Shown one piece after another: positions 41,241 to 53,700 of a DNA stretch of 64,000 nucleotides. A program made the position numbers and the translations under genes. The notes beneath the pieces are model-generated. The model did not search any database and was not told the DNA's origin. It was given only the letters and a program-made list of their open reading frames with translations. The stretch's first letter is position 1. Each line of letters starts with the position of its first letter. The DNA is from Dipteronia dyeriana (lineage: Eukaryota; Streptophyta; Magnoliopsida; Sapindales; Sapindaceae), in the NCBI GenBank assembly GCA_032871835.1, contig CM065301.1, positions 35,286,405-35,350,404 on the forward strand. The letters are read 5' to 3'.

Positions 41241-43257
41241 CTTTTTCTTCTCTATCATGCTTTCAATCCTACACAATTTGATATACCTAAAGCAATTTGG
41301 TCTAATGTGACCATCAATACCAAAAAAATGACATGTAGGTAAGAAGTTAAGAATTATACCATATCCTTGAAGATGTATTGGAGCCTTCCCATGTCTTTGT
41401 GGTTGTCTTGCTTGTTGTTGATGAGCTTTCCTTCTTTGTTGTTGAGCATGACTTGATTGCTTCCTTGGTTGAGCTTGCATGATAGGTGTCTTTCTTTTGT
41501 GAGCTTTTGGTTAAGGGAAGTTAACTTGAGGTGCCCTTATAGGATGAGCTTGAGGTGGGCTTCTTGGTGCCACCTTCACTTGAGCACTACTTGAACACTC
41601 TCTTAGATCAAGCTTCTTTCTAAGAGTTTGATTAGGAGAGGACCCATTGAAGTTCATGCTTCTTACAAAAATGATCTTGCTTGGAGTGGAGGACATCTTG
41701 TCATCTTCAAACCCAAGCCCCTTCTTGTCACTTGGCCTCTTTCCAACATCTAGCATGTGGTCAAGTTTCTTGGTGCTAGAATTCATATTGGCCAACAACT
41801 CTCTAGCATCTTCAAGCTCTTTCTTCAACCCTTCTTCACTCCTATTAGATCTTTCCAACTCTTCATTTAGTTGGTCAACTTGAGTTGAGAGGTCTAGGTT
41901 TTCTTCTTTTAATCTCTTGATCTCATTCTTGTTCTTTAATCTTGAGCTCTCAAACTTAGCCATGTAGTCCTTGAGATTCATCCTATCCACATCTCCATTT
42001 ATGGATTGTGATGAAGATCCATAATCACTTAAGTAGTCTTCCTCTTGACTATCATTCTCTTCTTCACTAGCATCATTGCTCCTAAGAGAGGATGTAAATG
42101 CTATGAAGTTAGCCATGAGTTCTTCATCATTCGAAGACTCATCTCCTTCATTAGAGTTATCACTTTCACTCTATGTGGCAGCCATCACTTTTCCTTTCTT
42201 CTTGTTCTTGTGATTTGCACATTCGGGGGCAAAGTGACCTATTCCACCACATTCATAGCATTGGACTCCTTTCTTCTAGGTCTTTTCTTGCTTAGGCTCA
42301 AACTTTTTGAAGGGAGCCTTTTTCTTCAAGTCTTGACCCTTGGATCCAAAGCCTTACTTCTCGGACTTGTAGAATTTTTTAAACTTCCTCATTAGCAAGG
42401 CCATCTCTTCATTCGAGTCATCACCTTTCTCCTTTTCAACTTTGAAGGCTTTCATAGCAATATCTTTTTGCTTCTTTGATGGTGTGGGGTTAGGACATTT
42501 CCTAGATTCATAAGCTAGAAGCCTCCCAATCACTTCACTAGGCTTCATGTCCTTATACCCACTATTCTCTTCCAAAGCCGTCACCTTAGACTCAAATCTA
42601 TCGGGTAGAGATCTCATAATCTTATGCTTGATCTTCCTATCCGAATAAGGATCACCAAGTTAATGACTTTGGTTCATAATGTCCATCAACCTCACTTCAA
42701 AGTCGTTGAAGCACTCATTCTCATCTATCTGAAGCAATTCAAATTGCGTTTGGAGAACTTAAAGCTTCGATTCCTTAACCACCTCGGTTCCCTCATGTGC
42801 AACTTCTAGGATGTCCCATGCTTCCTTAGCTATCCTAGTATTTTGAACCAACTTGTATTGGTTATCATCCATTGCATAAAGGATGGCATGAATTGCCTTC
42901 ATATTCCACTTTGAAGCCTCAAACTCTTGTGCATTCCACTGAGCCTTTAGTTTGAGTACATCATCTCCTCCATCTGCATGAGTCATCATGGGTGGAGTGT
43001 AGCCATCTTCAACTATCATCCATGCCCTGTCATGAATTTGGCATATGTACGACTCCATCTTGCTTTTCCAAGAGGCATAATTCAATCCGGTGAGGAGTGG
43101 AGGTCTAGTGCTGGAAGCTCCCTCATTGCCACCGTTTCCACTCATTGTGTTTATGAATGAATGATATGAATGCAAGTGTATGAATGGTCAACACAAACAC
43201 ACAAAATGCAACACACACCAAAATGAGCAAGGATCGCCTATGTATGTCTAGGAACCG

Positions 43258-43269
43258 GCTCTGATACCA
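43258..43269 (-). promoter_or_regulatory. Copia primer-binding site (initiator tRNA-Met)
   Basis: Reverse complement TGGTATCAGAGC is the standard plant copia primer-binding site for initiator methionine tRNA. It lies two bases inside the LTR end at 43272 and fixes the element's orientation as minus. Confidence 0.9.
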
Positions 43270-43271
43270 AT

Positions 43272-44844
43272 TGAAATAAATATTATGGTGTGTAATATTA
43301 ATCTAGAGGGGGGGTGAATAGATTTTAATTAACTTTTACCTGATTTTCGTTAAGAGTCAAGTTGACAAAAATACCCCTATCTAGTTACAAAGATACCACA
43401 AGTGTTACGAAAATAGTAAAAACACTTGAGATATACGTGGAAACCCTCCAAATGGAAAAAACCACGGGCTGATGAGTGCGCCACACTAGAACCTCGAATC
43501 CACTAATGATAAAGGAATTACAGCCTAATCCCGGTTTAATCCTCCACCACTACCTAATCCCAATATAAGTGAACCTAGTTCATCATGCTTGTGTTTTAAG
43601 CTACCTACTCCCGGAAGCAACACTAGTCTTACTTCTCAATGAAGAGATAAAGTGTCCTAAGTGAATATATGATGATATTTAATGAACAAACAAGGCTAGG
43701 AAACCGTATATGCTTATCTAGGATAATGAGATGACAATTTATGCAATCCTAGATATCAAGTGCTAAATGACATGTTCAAATAGCTTAGCTAAACATAGAT
43801 CAATCAATCCTATGAAGCTATCACAATACAACACTCAATCATGTCATCACAACAATCTCTAATTTGTATCTAGAAATATTCTAAGAGAATACAATTAATT
43901 AAAGAGATGGTTTAGCAAACAAAAAACACTTAACTTGTAAGAAGATAGTGAAGAGCTTACCAAACAAGATGTGATGAAGCAACTCTATCCATAGATGCAC
44001 TCTAGATGAACTTAGATGATGCAAAATGAAGATTTGATGCACATGGGAATGCTTTGAGTGATTAAAAATGAGTTCTTGGAAGTGTTTTTCCTTTGAAATG
44101 TGTTATGAGGAAGAAATGTGATATTTTGAACTCATACACGACCTTAAGGCATTGAGTTATATATATATATATATATAAGATCCAAACAAAGTGAGGTCGT
44201 TTTGGAAAAAACGTTCCAGCTTCCTCTGTGTGCGCTGGTAACGTGCGCCGGTTGAGTAGCGCACAACCTATTTTTAAAACAGACGCTGGACGAGTGGCGC
44301 ATCCCAGTAGTGCAAAACAAGCGCAGATTCTCTAGAATGTTTGCGCTGGTGAGGTTGCGCTAGACGAGTAGCGTACCACCAGCGCACTCCCATATATTCA
44401 ACTACGCGCAGGTGCAGTAGCGTAACTCAGTGGCGCATGACTAGCGGCGGTCCACTGTGAATGTTGCACTGGTCGAGTAGCGCACCACAAGCGCAAGGCC
44501 TATTTTTCAACACTCAAATGCATAAAAACAATAAGTTCAAGAGTGATGAAATTGCATCCTATTTTAATGCCTAACATGACATACAACTTTCATAGCAAGA
44601 TGCAAATAGGTCAACAAGAGTCATTTAAACTAAAATGCACACAAGAAAACACTCAACATATAAGATCAAGAGTTATGCATGAATATGTGAGTGTGTGCAA
44701 TTATCTCTTCAAAGTAAGTAAGCACATGAATTTTACCTTTGATGCTTCTTCTCTTGAGGTCTTGAGAGCCTAAGCTACCCTTACATGAACCCCAACAATG
44801 TGTTTATTCACGAAATAAGTCAATCAACAAATGAGGATTTTTCA
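43272..44844 (-). mobile_element. 5' LTR of the truncated copia element
   Basis: 1,573 bp, starting on the minus strand TGAAAAATCC at 44844 and ending TTTCA at 43272. The right limit is set by likeness to LTRs A and C over the shared end (GAGAGCCTAAGCTACC and AAATAAGTCAAT). A (TA)n tract at 44158-44178 and repeated GTAGCGCA and GCGCACCA motifs at 44230-44500 lie inside. An earlier possible end at 44797 (CCCCAACA) cannot be excluded. Confidence 0.7.
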
Positions 44845-45026
44845 GATCGTGTCGGGCTCCACATTGGGTGCTTCAAAAGCTCGAAGACCTTTTTTCGCTT
44901 CTGCGAGGTGGCTCCACAGCTCGACCCCAAGACCCTCAGTTCCGTGGTGGGTAATCTCAGGCTTGGATTCGGGCTGGGTGAGTAGAAAATTTCCCTTTGG
45001 TCCCCAACCAAAGTTGGCTATTAACA
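44845..45026. other. 182-bp segment of uncertain origin
   Basis: Moderately GC-rich sequence between the copia LTR and the AT-rich MITE arm, ending in TTAACA. It may be the end of the 3' LTR of the gag-only element, but no matching copy was found at 35838-36800. Confidence 0.4.
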
Positions 45027-45968
45027 ATAATATTATTATATATAGTAATAAAATATAATATATATATATATTATTATAAATATTATAATATATATATATA
45101 TTATATTATATATTATAATATATATTATATATATTATATTATTTATATATCATTATATATACTATTTATATATATTATTTTTGGAAATGAGAGTATTTAC
45201 GGAATACCAACTTTAGTTTTGAGTTGGAATGAGCATTCCATTGGCTTTTGGATGGAAAACATATTCCACCAAAATAGTGGAATCAATATTCCAATGGAGT
45301 CTTTATTCCGGTACATTTTAGCAAACCAAACATTATGAATGACTTTCTTTCCAATCCATTCCACCCAACCAAACAAGACATAAATGCATATCTATAAATT
45401 AATGATGGCAATCAAACAATCCTAGATATCAAAGTCAATATTAAGATTCATAAAGACCTAACTAGATGGAGATATGCAAGTCTAAAATCTAGTCATCAAG
45501 CAAAACCCAATCAACGCATGTTATCACAAAATATAACAAAGGCCATAAATATGCCAAGAAATGCTATCAATGAGACTTCAATATCAATGTCTAGATGCAA
45601 TGCATAAAGACTTAGCTAAAGGGAAATAATGTCCTAAATATAAGCTATCACAAAACAAACACAACCATATTATCAAGACGCATAAATATATGCAATAAAG
45701 TGAGTCAATGTATTAATCAAATAATAAATACCTAGTCTTGAGTAAGAACAATAGTAAGTTAGATTCAATGTAGTTGTAACTTATCTAGTCATGAAATCAA
45801 GAAGACCCATGAAAAATTGATGCATGAAAGATGTTAATGATGTATGAGTTTTGGGTTTGGATAATCAATAAAGCTCTCTCTTAGGAATCACTCTCGCCAT
45901 TTCTCTAGGGTTGTAATTTCGTGGAAAGGTGTTAAAAAAGATAAGAAAGAGGTGTATTTATAGTTCCC

Positions 45969-47941
45969 AGAGATAGGCACATTTATGTACCTATTTCAGG
46001 CTCCCTATTCCTAGCTTTTGTGCTCGATTTCAAGCATTTTTTTTATATAGTATGTGTTTGAGCCTTGTGAAGGTACATTTCCCATAAGCTAGGTGTTTTG
46101 AGCTTAAAGTGAAAATTTGGAGGCAAAGAGGAGGAAAAAGAGCTAATTTTGGGAAAGTGAAAGGAATATGCGACTTCGATGTCATAGATCCAAGTCCCAG
46201 ATGTTCTCTTGAGGAGACTGCTACTTCAGATTGCAACATCAACACGAATATCCAAGTCACAGATGTTCTCCAGAGGAGACTGCTACTTCAAACTGCAAGA
46301 TTTAACTCTCAGATCCAACTCGTAAAAACACTCAAAAGGAGATTGTCAAGTCAGACTACGACCACATGCTAGCATAAACGAATCTGCTACTTCAGACTGC
46401 GAGATCCAACTCGCAGATCAAAGTAGAAAAAGTTACCTAGAACTTTTTGTTATCCAGATCTACGAGTTCCAACCAGCAGAAAGAAATTTGCGACATGAAT
46501 CTATGAGTATGAAGTCACAGATTTATGTCGGTAGAGCCTTATCCACTTGCAGATCATACGATATTTAAGGGCAGACTTGACTTTTCTAACCAAATTAGTG
46601 CTATAACCTTCAAACACTATAAATACACCACTTTGTTGGTCTTTAGACCTTAAACCATATACTTTACACTTTTTGATACTTCACATATACCAACACCTTC
46701 TCTTATTCTTCAACACCAAATCAAGAGAGAGAGAGAGAGGAGCTTCAAAGGCTTCCATAAAAGTTTTCCTCCATGGATTTCTCACCACCACCACCACTAA
46801 ACTTTCTCCGTTCATTTTTAAAGTATATCCAAGGAGAAAGGGGAGCAAAACAAAATAGAGATCTTGGTTATCTTTAAACTCTTCTCTTTGTTTCTATTTC
46901 TTTGATGTGTAATCCCCATTATGGAATATTTATAAACCAACACTTGTGCTACTATATATTTGTATTGTTCTTTGATTTGATTGTGAGTAATGTTCTATTC
47001 TTTGCTATCAAGTATTAATTCTCTTATTATGATATTCAGGTGCATGGATGATTATAGAATGATGTATATTTATGGATGAGAGTAGGAGTAGACTAACCTA
47101 ATGATGTCGGAGTAGTTGTAATCAAATATCTCATTTGTGTTTGTATGTTGATAGATGATTTGAAATGCTATGTTTATAATGATTTGAGCGATTGAGAGTT
47201 AGGTTTGTGCCTTGGATAACCATTCCGGGTATGAGCTTGGCTATTAGCTCAATTGAATAGGAAAAGCTTGTAAATGATCTTGATAAGATACTTTGGTTCT
47301 ATGTTCTTGTGCTTAATTGGTCTTTGACCAAAGACACAATTACTCACTCCATGATTTTGGGTGAGTGATGAATTGATTTCGGGGATTCCCCTAATTAAGA
47401 GAACGAACCCTTTAGTTGAATTAAACGGTATTCACATGTTCTACAATCTACATGATGTGCATCTTGTGTTTGGTAAACTCATTTTCCTATTATAACCATT
47501 AGCTTACATCTCTCTAAGCCACATTTATTTTCGTAGCTAGGGTGTTTTGCCTTTAGGAGTAAACGAATTTATATTGCTTTGTAGTTTAATTGCTTTACCT
47601 ATTTAAATTGCTTTGTAGTGTAATTGATTTCCGTCTTTAGTTAGATTTAGAAATGCAAGCACACAGTTACATTTATATTCTTAGATTAGTTTTAGGTTAC
47701 TTTGTTTACACACCTCACACCATCCGTATTATGCATACACCTAACACACAACAATCTCACATTTTTCATATTCTACTTACATCGCCTTAAATAATGCTTT
47801 AGCTAGAGAGAGTTAGATGGATACCACATTTTTAAGGGAACGAACCTTGCTTGTTGTACTAGTCATTTGACTCGTTGCATTTGCGAGGTAGATTAAATTA
47901 GATAAATATCTTTTTCACGGGTGCCAATGACCACACAGTCA
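45969..47941 (+). mobile_element. Gypsy-type solo LTR, second family
   Basis: It interrupts LTR C between TATTTATAGTTCCC and AAGTGAAACTATG, which are nearly adjacent in LTR A. A TATA box (CTATAAATAC, about 46617-46626) supports plus orientation. Repeats of about 75 bp (AGATGTTCTC, GAGGAGACTGCTACTTCA) run from 46185 to 46420. The start AGAGATAGG would be a mutated TG end and the finish CAGTCA fits CA. The 5-bp duplication is imperfect, so limits are approximate. Confidence 0.6.
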
Positions 47942-48759
47942 CCCAAGTGAAACTATGTCGTGTTGGAAAAGTTGTAAAAAGTTGAGCAAAAATGGCACAG
48001 TTTACGGGTCCTTCGCGTATAGAGACCTGCGAAGTACCAGCGAGCTAGACATCAACTTGAATTTCAAGCAGCCCTAAACATGACTAAACGAAAATGAAAC
48101 CTATCAAATAATATACCGTTGTAAAGGTATGGATGTCTACTTTCACCAAATTTTATTGAGTAAGTTTTTGATATCTGTAGAGAAAGTTATGATTATTTAA
48201 GTGACCAAAGGTCAGATTTGGATACAAACAGAGTTCACCTGTTTTAGTGGTTACTTTGGAGATTTCAAAATCAATCCAAACGATCATGAAATATTACGAG
48301 TAATATACTGTTGGAAAGGTATGGGTGTCTAGTTTGTCTATAAATTTTCAAAACTCTATTTGAATCTTTGTATAAAATGTTATGATCATAAGACAATACA
48401 AAGGTCAGTTTTGAAAAACATTTAAATCATTGAAAACCAATCTTTTGACACTACACACATTACTCCAAATTACCAAACCAAATCTAACACAATTAACCAA
48501 CATGCACACAACAAGATATCAAATGATGAAATGCGATAGATGATCATGGGAACACAAATTTTGGATGAACAAAGCATGCATGAAGTGTGTGTGCACCTAA
48601 ACTCTTCAAGAGACAAAATCAAGTGAATATTTATTTTGCTCCTGAAGTCATGGAGATGTTTGGAAGCTTGCCAATGAGAACCTAAGCTAACTGTTACAAA
48701 ATCATCCCCAAATGTGGTTTTTCATGAAATAAGCCAATCACAGAATAGTGGTTCTTGTA

Positions 48760-49549
48760 ATCTTCCCATTTGGCTATTTCATGACAAATTCACCACTCAC
48801 AAAAATTCCCCACAAAACAAAATTAAGCTATTGTCATCAAGTTCATTCTACATTACAAAGAGAGACCTAAAGTCTAAATCTTCAAATTCTTCAATCTCCT
48901 TACAGAATATCATACCTGCAACATAATAAGAAATACACTTTCCAAGACACAAGTGCATGTGAGAAAAACAAATATAAAATACATTTGCACTCAATAAGAA
49001 TAAAGCAATACAAAGTAATGCATGTGCAATGCTCCTCCTAAAAGGTTACTCTCTCTCATGGTTTCTCCCCTAAAGCATAAACAATACCCCATATTTTTGT
49101 CAAGACTTCTCCCTCTTTTTGTCATGAGATAGGTAAAGGTGCTCCCTCTATTGGGTTACTTTAGCAAAGAGAGCTATTAGCAAGATCATATCGAATAATT
49201 TTATACATCAAATTTATGCCACAAAAATGATTGAGAGAGATTCAATGAGTTTTATTTAAAGTAAAAATGTATGACAAAGATGATTCGCAAGCAAGACACG
49301 TCGCATTCAAATCCAAAACAATGGCATTTGGCAAAACAAACAACAAAGGTTTCCAAAAGAAGTCAAACAAATTTACACCATTTGTCATGATTTCAAGCAA
49401 GAACATAGATTTTATAAGAAATTCAATTTAGGAGCACCTATATCGAGATCTATATGTAAAACAAGGCACCCTTTTTCAATTTTTATGGGATAACCTTGTT
49501 TAACTATAAAAGAGAGAGAGTTGGATTTTAAAATGCTTTGGAATGGATA
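48760..49549 (-). mobile_element. Internal region of element C, no coding capacity
   Basis: It begins with a polypurine tract (minus strand) next to LTR C and matches internal region A in order and content. It ends abruptly where a gag-only LTR element starts at 49550. No open frame of note is present. Confidence 0.65.
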
Positions 49550-50328
49550 TGTTGACAGTGATTTTTGGATTAATCCCCCGTCACATAATTGAAGCAAAGT
49601 AACAGCTAATCGTAAACAAAAAGTAATAAGAAAATAAATGAAACACAAGATTTTACGTGGTAAAACCTTAATGCGAGGAAACGTCCATGTTTTCCAATGG
49701 CGGCAACAAGTATTCACTAAGCAGAAAAAAGATTACACACTCAATCACTCTTGCCTTCTCTCTAAATATTACGTTAAACCCTTTTGGGTTTATTTATACA
49801 TGCATAGAATCCTAATTCTTGATGTACAAGTAAGAAAAGTTCTCGTAATTAAACAAAACTCTAACTTATTAGAGCCGTGTTATCCCTTTTTCCCGTTTCG
49901 AATTGATTGTATTTTGGTTATATTGAATCTCTTGTCTAATCTAGACTTTGATGTCTATAAGGAAGTTTATTTCCTTATCAAAGTACGCTTCCAGAAGCCT
50001 TGTTCAAGTTAGACTCTTTTTCTGCGTATTTGAGTCGTGATCCTATTGAATCTGGGTGCCACCCACGTGTCGCGCGTCTGATCGCCTGTTTTCCCTACCA
50101 TTCTTGTTTACCCCAATCATCGATTCTACCTGACCCTGACCCTGACCATCTTGACAATCCGATCGGGTTATCTAACCCTATCATCTGAGTTATCGAAGTA
50201 GGGAGGAACTAGTCGGGTTTTCTCAATCCTATTCGCGTTGATTCAATCTGATCCTCTTATAGTGACGTGGTACCCCAGATCCTAGTCTTTTGTTGATGTG
50301 TCATATCACTTAGAATTTTCCAATAACA
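49550..50328 (+). mobile_element. Probable 5' LTR of gag-only element, copy 2
   Basis: It starts TGTTGACAGTG at 49550, where internal region C is interrupted, and may end at CAATAACA (50321-50328). Between them lie GATTTTACGTGGTAAAACC and a repeated CCTGACCCTGACC. The element's 3' LTR is not within the window, so the LTR cannot be confirmed by comparison. Confidence 0.5.
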
Positions 50329-50734
50329 ACACCCCCTCCCCTCTTAAACATACAAGATCGAGCATTTTGTTCGAAATAGAACTCATTCGGCGAAGTATGT
50401 TTAACTTATTATTATTCTTCATCGTGGCGCTATTGAATGCGTATTTAATGCTTTACAGCTGAACGTTAATGTCAATCACGCTCATTTCGACTGACTTAAT
50501 AATTTATCCACTTTTTCAAATTTTAAATGGCATGTGTTCTTCGTTCCACATGCACTTACCCCCATTCGCATATGTGTGTCGGTATGATGTCACTTACCCC
50601 TATATATAGCTCAAAAACTTTTCATTTTTCCTCACGATTTCATAGTGACTTCTCGTAAAAAAACCATAACTTAGATTCTTGGCTTTCCACCTTCCAACTT
50701 CTGTGTTTTCATCACCTCTATACACATCCCAGGT

Positions 50735-53700
50735 ATGGACCTAACACTTTGTTATCGTTATTTTGAGCTTCTTATGCATGTCATCGAGGCTGGCGATAAA
50801 GAAAATATCGCTAGGCTTGAGTATCTTCTTTGGGGTCATTTTCCTTCTTCCCAACCTATTGCTTTAAATGTGGATTACTCTATGGTCCGTCTCGGGGTTT
50901 ATCCTTCTTCTTCTAACTCTTTTGGTTCCACTTCTGTTGGTGTCCACTCAGATATGTCGAAGATAACAAGGTAAACTTCTAGAGCCTCTTCTAAAGAAAT
51001 TGCTCGCTTGGCGAGTGACTTGAAGATAACTTCTCAAACATTAAGGATAAAAAATGTCTATAGGGAATGACGGGATCGCCTGCTTAGATTCTTAGCTGAC
51101 CATCCTTGCGCCTTCGACGTTAAAATAAATGTAGTGACGGATGAGGAACTTGTGAATTTTATGGATCGGTTCGATCTCCCTCGTTCAGTGAAACTATCCT
51201 GCAATGGTAATCGCACAATGTGGAATCCACCCCCGACACAGTTACAATCCATAGGGAAATGTTGTCTTCTGGAGTGACTTTCCCTTTACAACCCTTCATT
51301 ACCCGCTTCTTGGCAGACGCTGGTGTAGCCCAACCCAACTGATTCCCAACTTGTATGGGGTGCTGATTAGTCTGTGGCACTTATGGAAAAAAATTGGAGC
51401 TAAGTGTCCCCCGACCTTCTAGGAGATACACAATTTTTACGCTTTGGGTCGATCAGATACAGGTGGAACTTTTACCTCAAATCGACGCCGCCTAGCAATT
51501 GGATCCCTTATGGTTATGATGAAAAGCCTGCCCCTCCAACACATAAGGACCACAAGGGCTTCATATTGAGGTTTCCATCTTCCAACAAGTACTAGAAGAA
51601 TAGTTGGTTCTTCATTAATGGAGATTGGGGTGAAGTCGTGGTGGCCGATCTATCCTATCGGCTAAACTGGAGTACAGTTCCGAGACATTTCTGTAGCCCT
51701 GAGCTATGGAACAATACTGCACTTGTTATGACCCGGGAGTAGGACAAAATGGTCGTTAAAGCGGCCTAGACTTCTTAGGAGGTTTGAGACCATCACAACT
51801 TGTACTCAGAGAAAGAGTTGATCAGATTGGGTCTTTTTCCCGAGATATTCGTTCGGCGTAGGCGTAGTGAGTCTTTGTTTCAGAGTTCTCCTGGTGGTAG
51901 ATTATTTTTGTTATTGCTTAATATTCCCTATGATGTCTTCCTTTTCAGTATACGAATGGGATATTACTATTGGTGAGCAGGCTAAGAAGGCTAAGAACCT
52001 CGATCGGGTGAGCTGTAAAGTTGCTGCAGACCAAGTGGTTCAAGGCATCACTCCTCCAGAACACGACTTGGTTGAGCATGTTTATGGACCCGATCATGAC
52101 TTTTTGACGGTTCTTGCTGGCCAAGCCGTGGCAAGCAGTCGTGATGCCCCTCGAGGCAGTCGAAGGGGTTTATCTAGAGATAGGTCTGGTTGGGTTCATT
52201 CTTCCATAAAGGAGTCCGATCGTGAAAGGTCTAGTAGGGAGAGATCAAGGCGAGATAGGCCCTCTAGCGACTGGCGTAATCGAGAGGAGCTAAGTAGGGA
52301 TAAATCCCATAAGACGAAACCTGGTGATAATGTCTCTGGTAGTAAGGTGGCCAAAATAACCGAGGGATCTTCTGCCCCTGATGCCATCCATAGAAGGAGA
52401 GAAATTACAAGTGAGGCTGACCGGTTGCCCTCTCGGTCGGAGGTTGATCACATTCTTTTGGATGAAGAGGAGGATGACGATTAGAGGACCTTAACTAAAC
52501 TAATTCTAAGGGAGCAACGGTCAAAGAAGAAGAGTGATCGGAGGGTTGCAGTGTCTTCCACTGTTCCACCTGAAACAGCTAAGGCCACTGAAGTAACAGT
52601 TCCCTCACCTTAGGACATGCCTTCTTAAGTTCAACCCGATCGTTCCCCAATAGGTATTTCAACAAATCGTCTAGAGAAGGCTTTCATGGAATGTTTAATC
52701 AAGCACCAAACAATATTCACAGATTCAGACTTCAATGATGGGGTGCATAACTCGAAGGACTTATTCATTGATGATGACATCCTGGACGTCACAGAGGAAC
52801 ATGTGCTTGGTCTGGTTCCAAAGTCGAGAACTGCTGCTGTAGCGAAATTAGTTGAAGATGCTGTAGCAACCCAACCTGGGGATAAACCCCCTTTTACACC
52901 ACCTAGGTCCTTAGTTAAGGACGGTGTCAAGTTCTTGAGGGGCAAAGTTGGGAAGCTCTTGAGGTTACCCTTCAGACTGGTAAAAGTATCGAGGTTGGCC
53001 CGACCCTTCCTATGGTGCTTCCAACTGTCTCTACTTCAGATCGATAACTCCGGATGTTCCAACTCTAGGGTTTACCCTCTCAAATGAGTCTCGAGCCGAC
53101 CTTCTCTCTATGCTTCGATCCATATGTACCGGTGAAGGATATATTAGTGATGGCTACTGGAAGATGGCCAGGACTGCTAGTCCCTCTGAGCGGGTTCAGA
53201 TAATTTTCAATAACAAAATTTTTGTAAGTACTTTCCATGTTTCCTTTCATTGGAGCGCTTTACAGTTTCTCTCATTTTTGTAGGCGGTGGAGGAGCTGAC
53301 TCGAGCCTTGGCCGATCAGAGGAAGCAGACTAGAGAGATATCCCAGGTGAAGAAGGTCCTTGCCCTCGTTGAAAAAGATGATGCTCTTAAGTCTTCTTCC
53401 GCCAGTGTTTCTAAGGTCAAACAGTACAAGAAGGAGCTTAAGGCCTATGCTGCGACCGACCTCGCCTTGAGAAAAACAATTGCTAACGTCCAGACTAGGG
53501 CTTCCACATCTGAGGAAACCCTTAGGCAACTTATCACGAAAAATGTTGAACAAGAGAAGAGGGCCGCCAGAGCAGAGTCGTTGAATGCCCAGCTTGAGTC
53601 GAGGGTCATCTTGGCTGAAACGGCAGCGAAGAAAGCCCATGAGGAAACTCGGCTTGCCCAAGACGCCCTTACCTCTGCCTAGTAGGCCATGCTTGAAATG

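Larger units (their letters stand above)
39165..43271 (-). pseudogene. Copia (SIRE-like) gag-pol internal domain, truncated in RT
   Basis: Minus-strand retroelement coding region. From the right: gag from ATG 43145 (MSGNGGNEG), with the copia gag segment RPPLLTGLNYASWKSKME; CCHC zinc knuckle CYECGGIGHFAPEC (about 42262-42221); a Glu/Lys-rich coiled coil (about 42116-41750); and GAG-pre-integrase with ELWHERLGHMNFRDL. The integrase core follows, with its catalytic residues in LHMDLMGP, RSDHGKEFEN and NRVVERKN. Last is the start of reverse transcriptase (NVIGTKWVYRNKSDKDG, about 39340-39290), which breaks off at about 39165, before its catalytic YVDD. RNase H, the rest of RT and the 3' LTR are absent. 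Frameshifts and several stops are present, as after KESKL near 42759. Confidence 0.9.
35838..45026 (+). mobile_element. Gag-only LTR retroelement, copy 1, interrupted
   Basis: TG at 35838 (TGTTAACG) and CA at 45026 (TTAACA) are inverted terminal bases, flanked by ATAAT at 35833-35837 and 45027-45031. That is a 5-bp duplication, though in AT-rich sequence where chance matches are likely. From 35838 to about 39164 it carries a long leader and a degenerate gag-like gene but no pol. From about 39165 to 44844 it is replaced by a truncated copia element. The last 182 bp (44845-45026) do not visibly match the left end, so identity of the two LTRs is not established. Confidence 0.6.
27595..45380. mobile_element. 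Tourist-like MITE, split by two large insertions
   Basis: The arms are 27595-28048, 35705-35837 and 45027-45380, about 940 bp in all. The left end GGTGACATTTGGTT and the reverse complement of the right end TGTCTTGTTTGGTT are inverted repeats, followed by GGTGGAATGG in both. The flanking TAA (27592-27594 and 45381-45383) is the PIF/Harbinger target duplication, and it interrupts LTR sequence that is continuous in LTR A. The core is (TA)-rich, where the MULE and an LTR element inserted. Confidence 0.82.
27194..48759 (-). mobile_element. SIRE-like LTR C, split by nested insertions
   Basis: The LTR proper is 27194-27594, 45381 to about 45968, and about 47942-48759. Together these give about 1.8 kb, matching the 1,763 bp of LTR A. 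It starts TGAAAATAAATAAAGC at 27194 and ends at 48759, where the expected terminal CA is TA. The polypurine-like ATCTTCCCATTTGG (plus strand) follows at 48760, so its own internal region is to the right. It was inserted in internal region A and later received a Tourist-like MITE and a gypsy LTR. Confidence 0.75.

Noticed and set aside
44785..45338. Overlapping short frames near 44.8-45.3 kb
   Set aside because: They span a junction between an LTR, a 182-bp remnant and a (TA)-rich MITE arm, so they are composite by chance.
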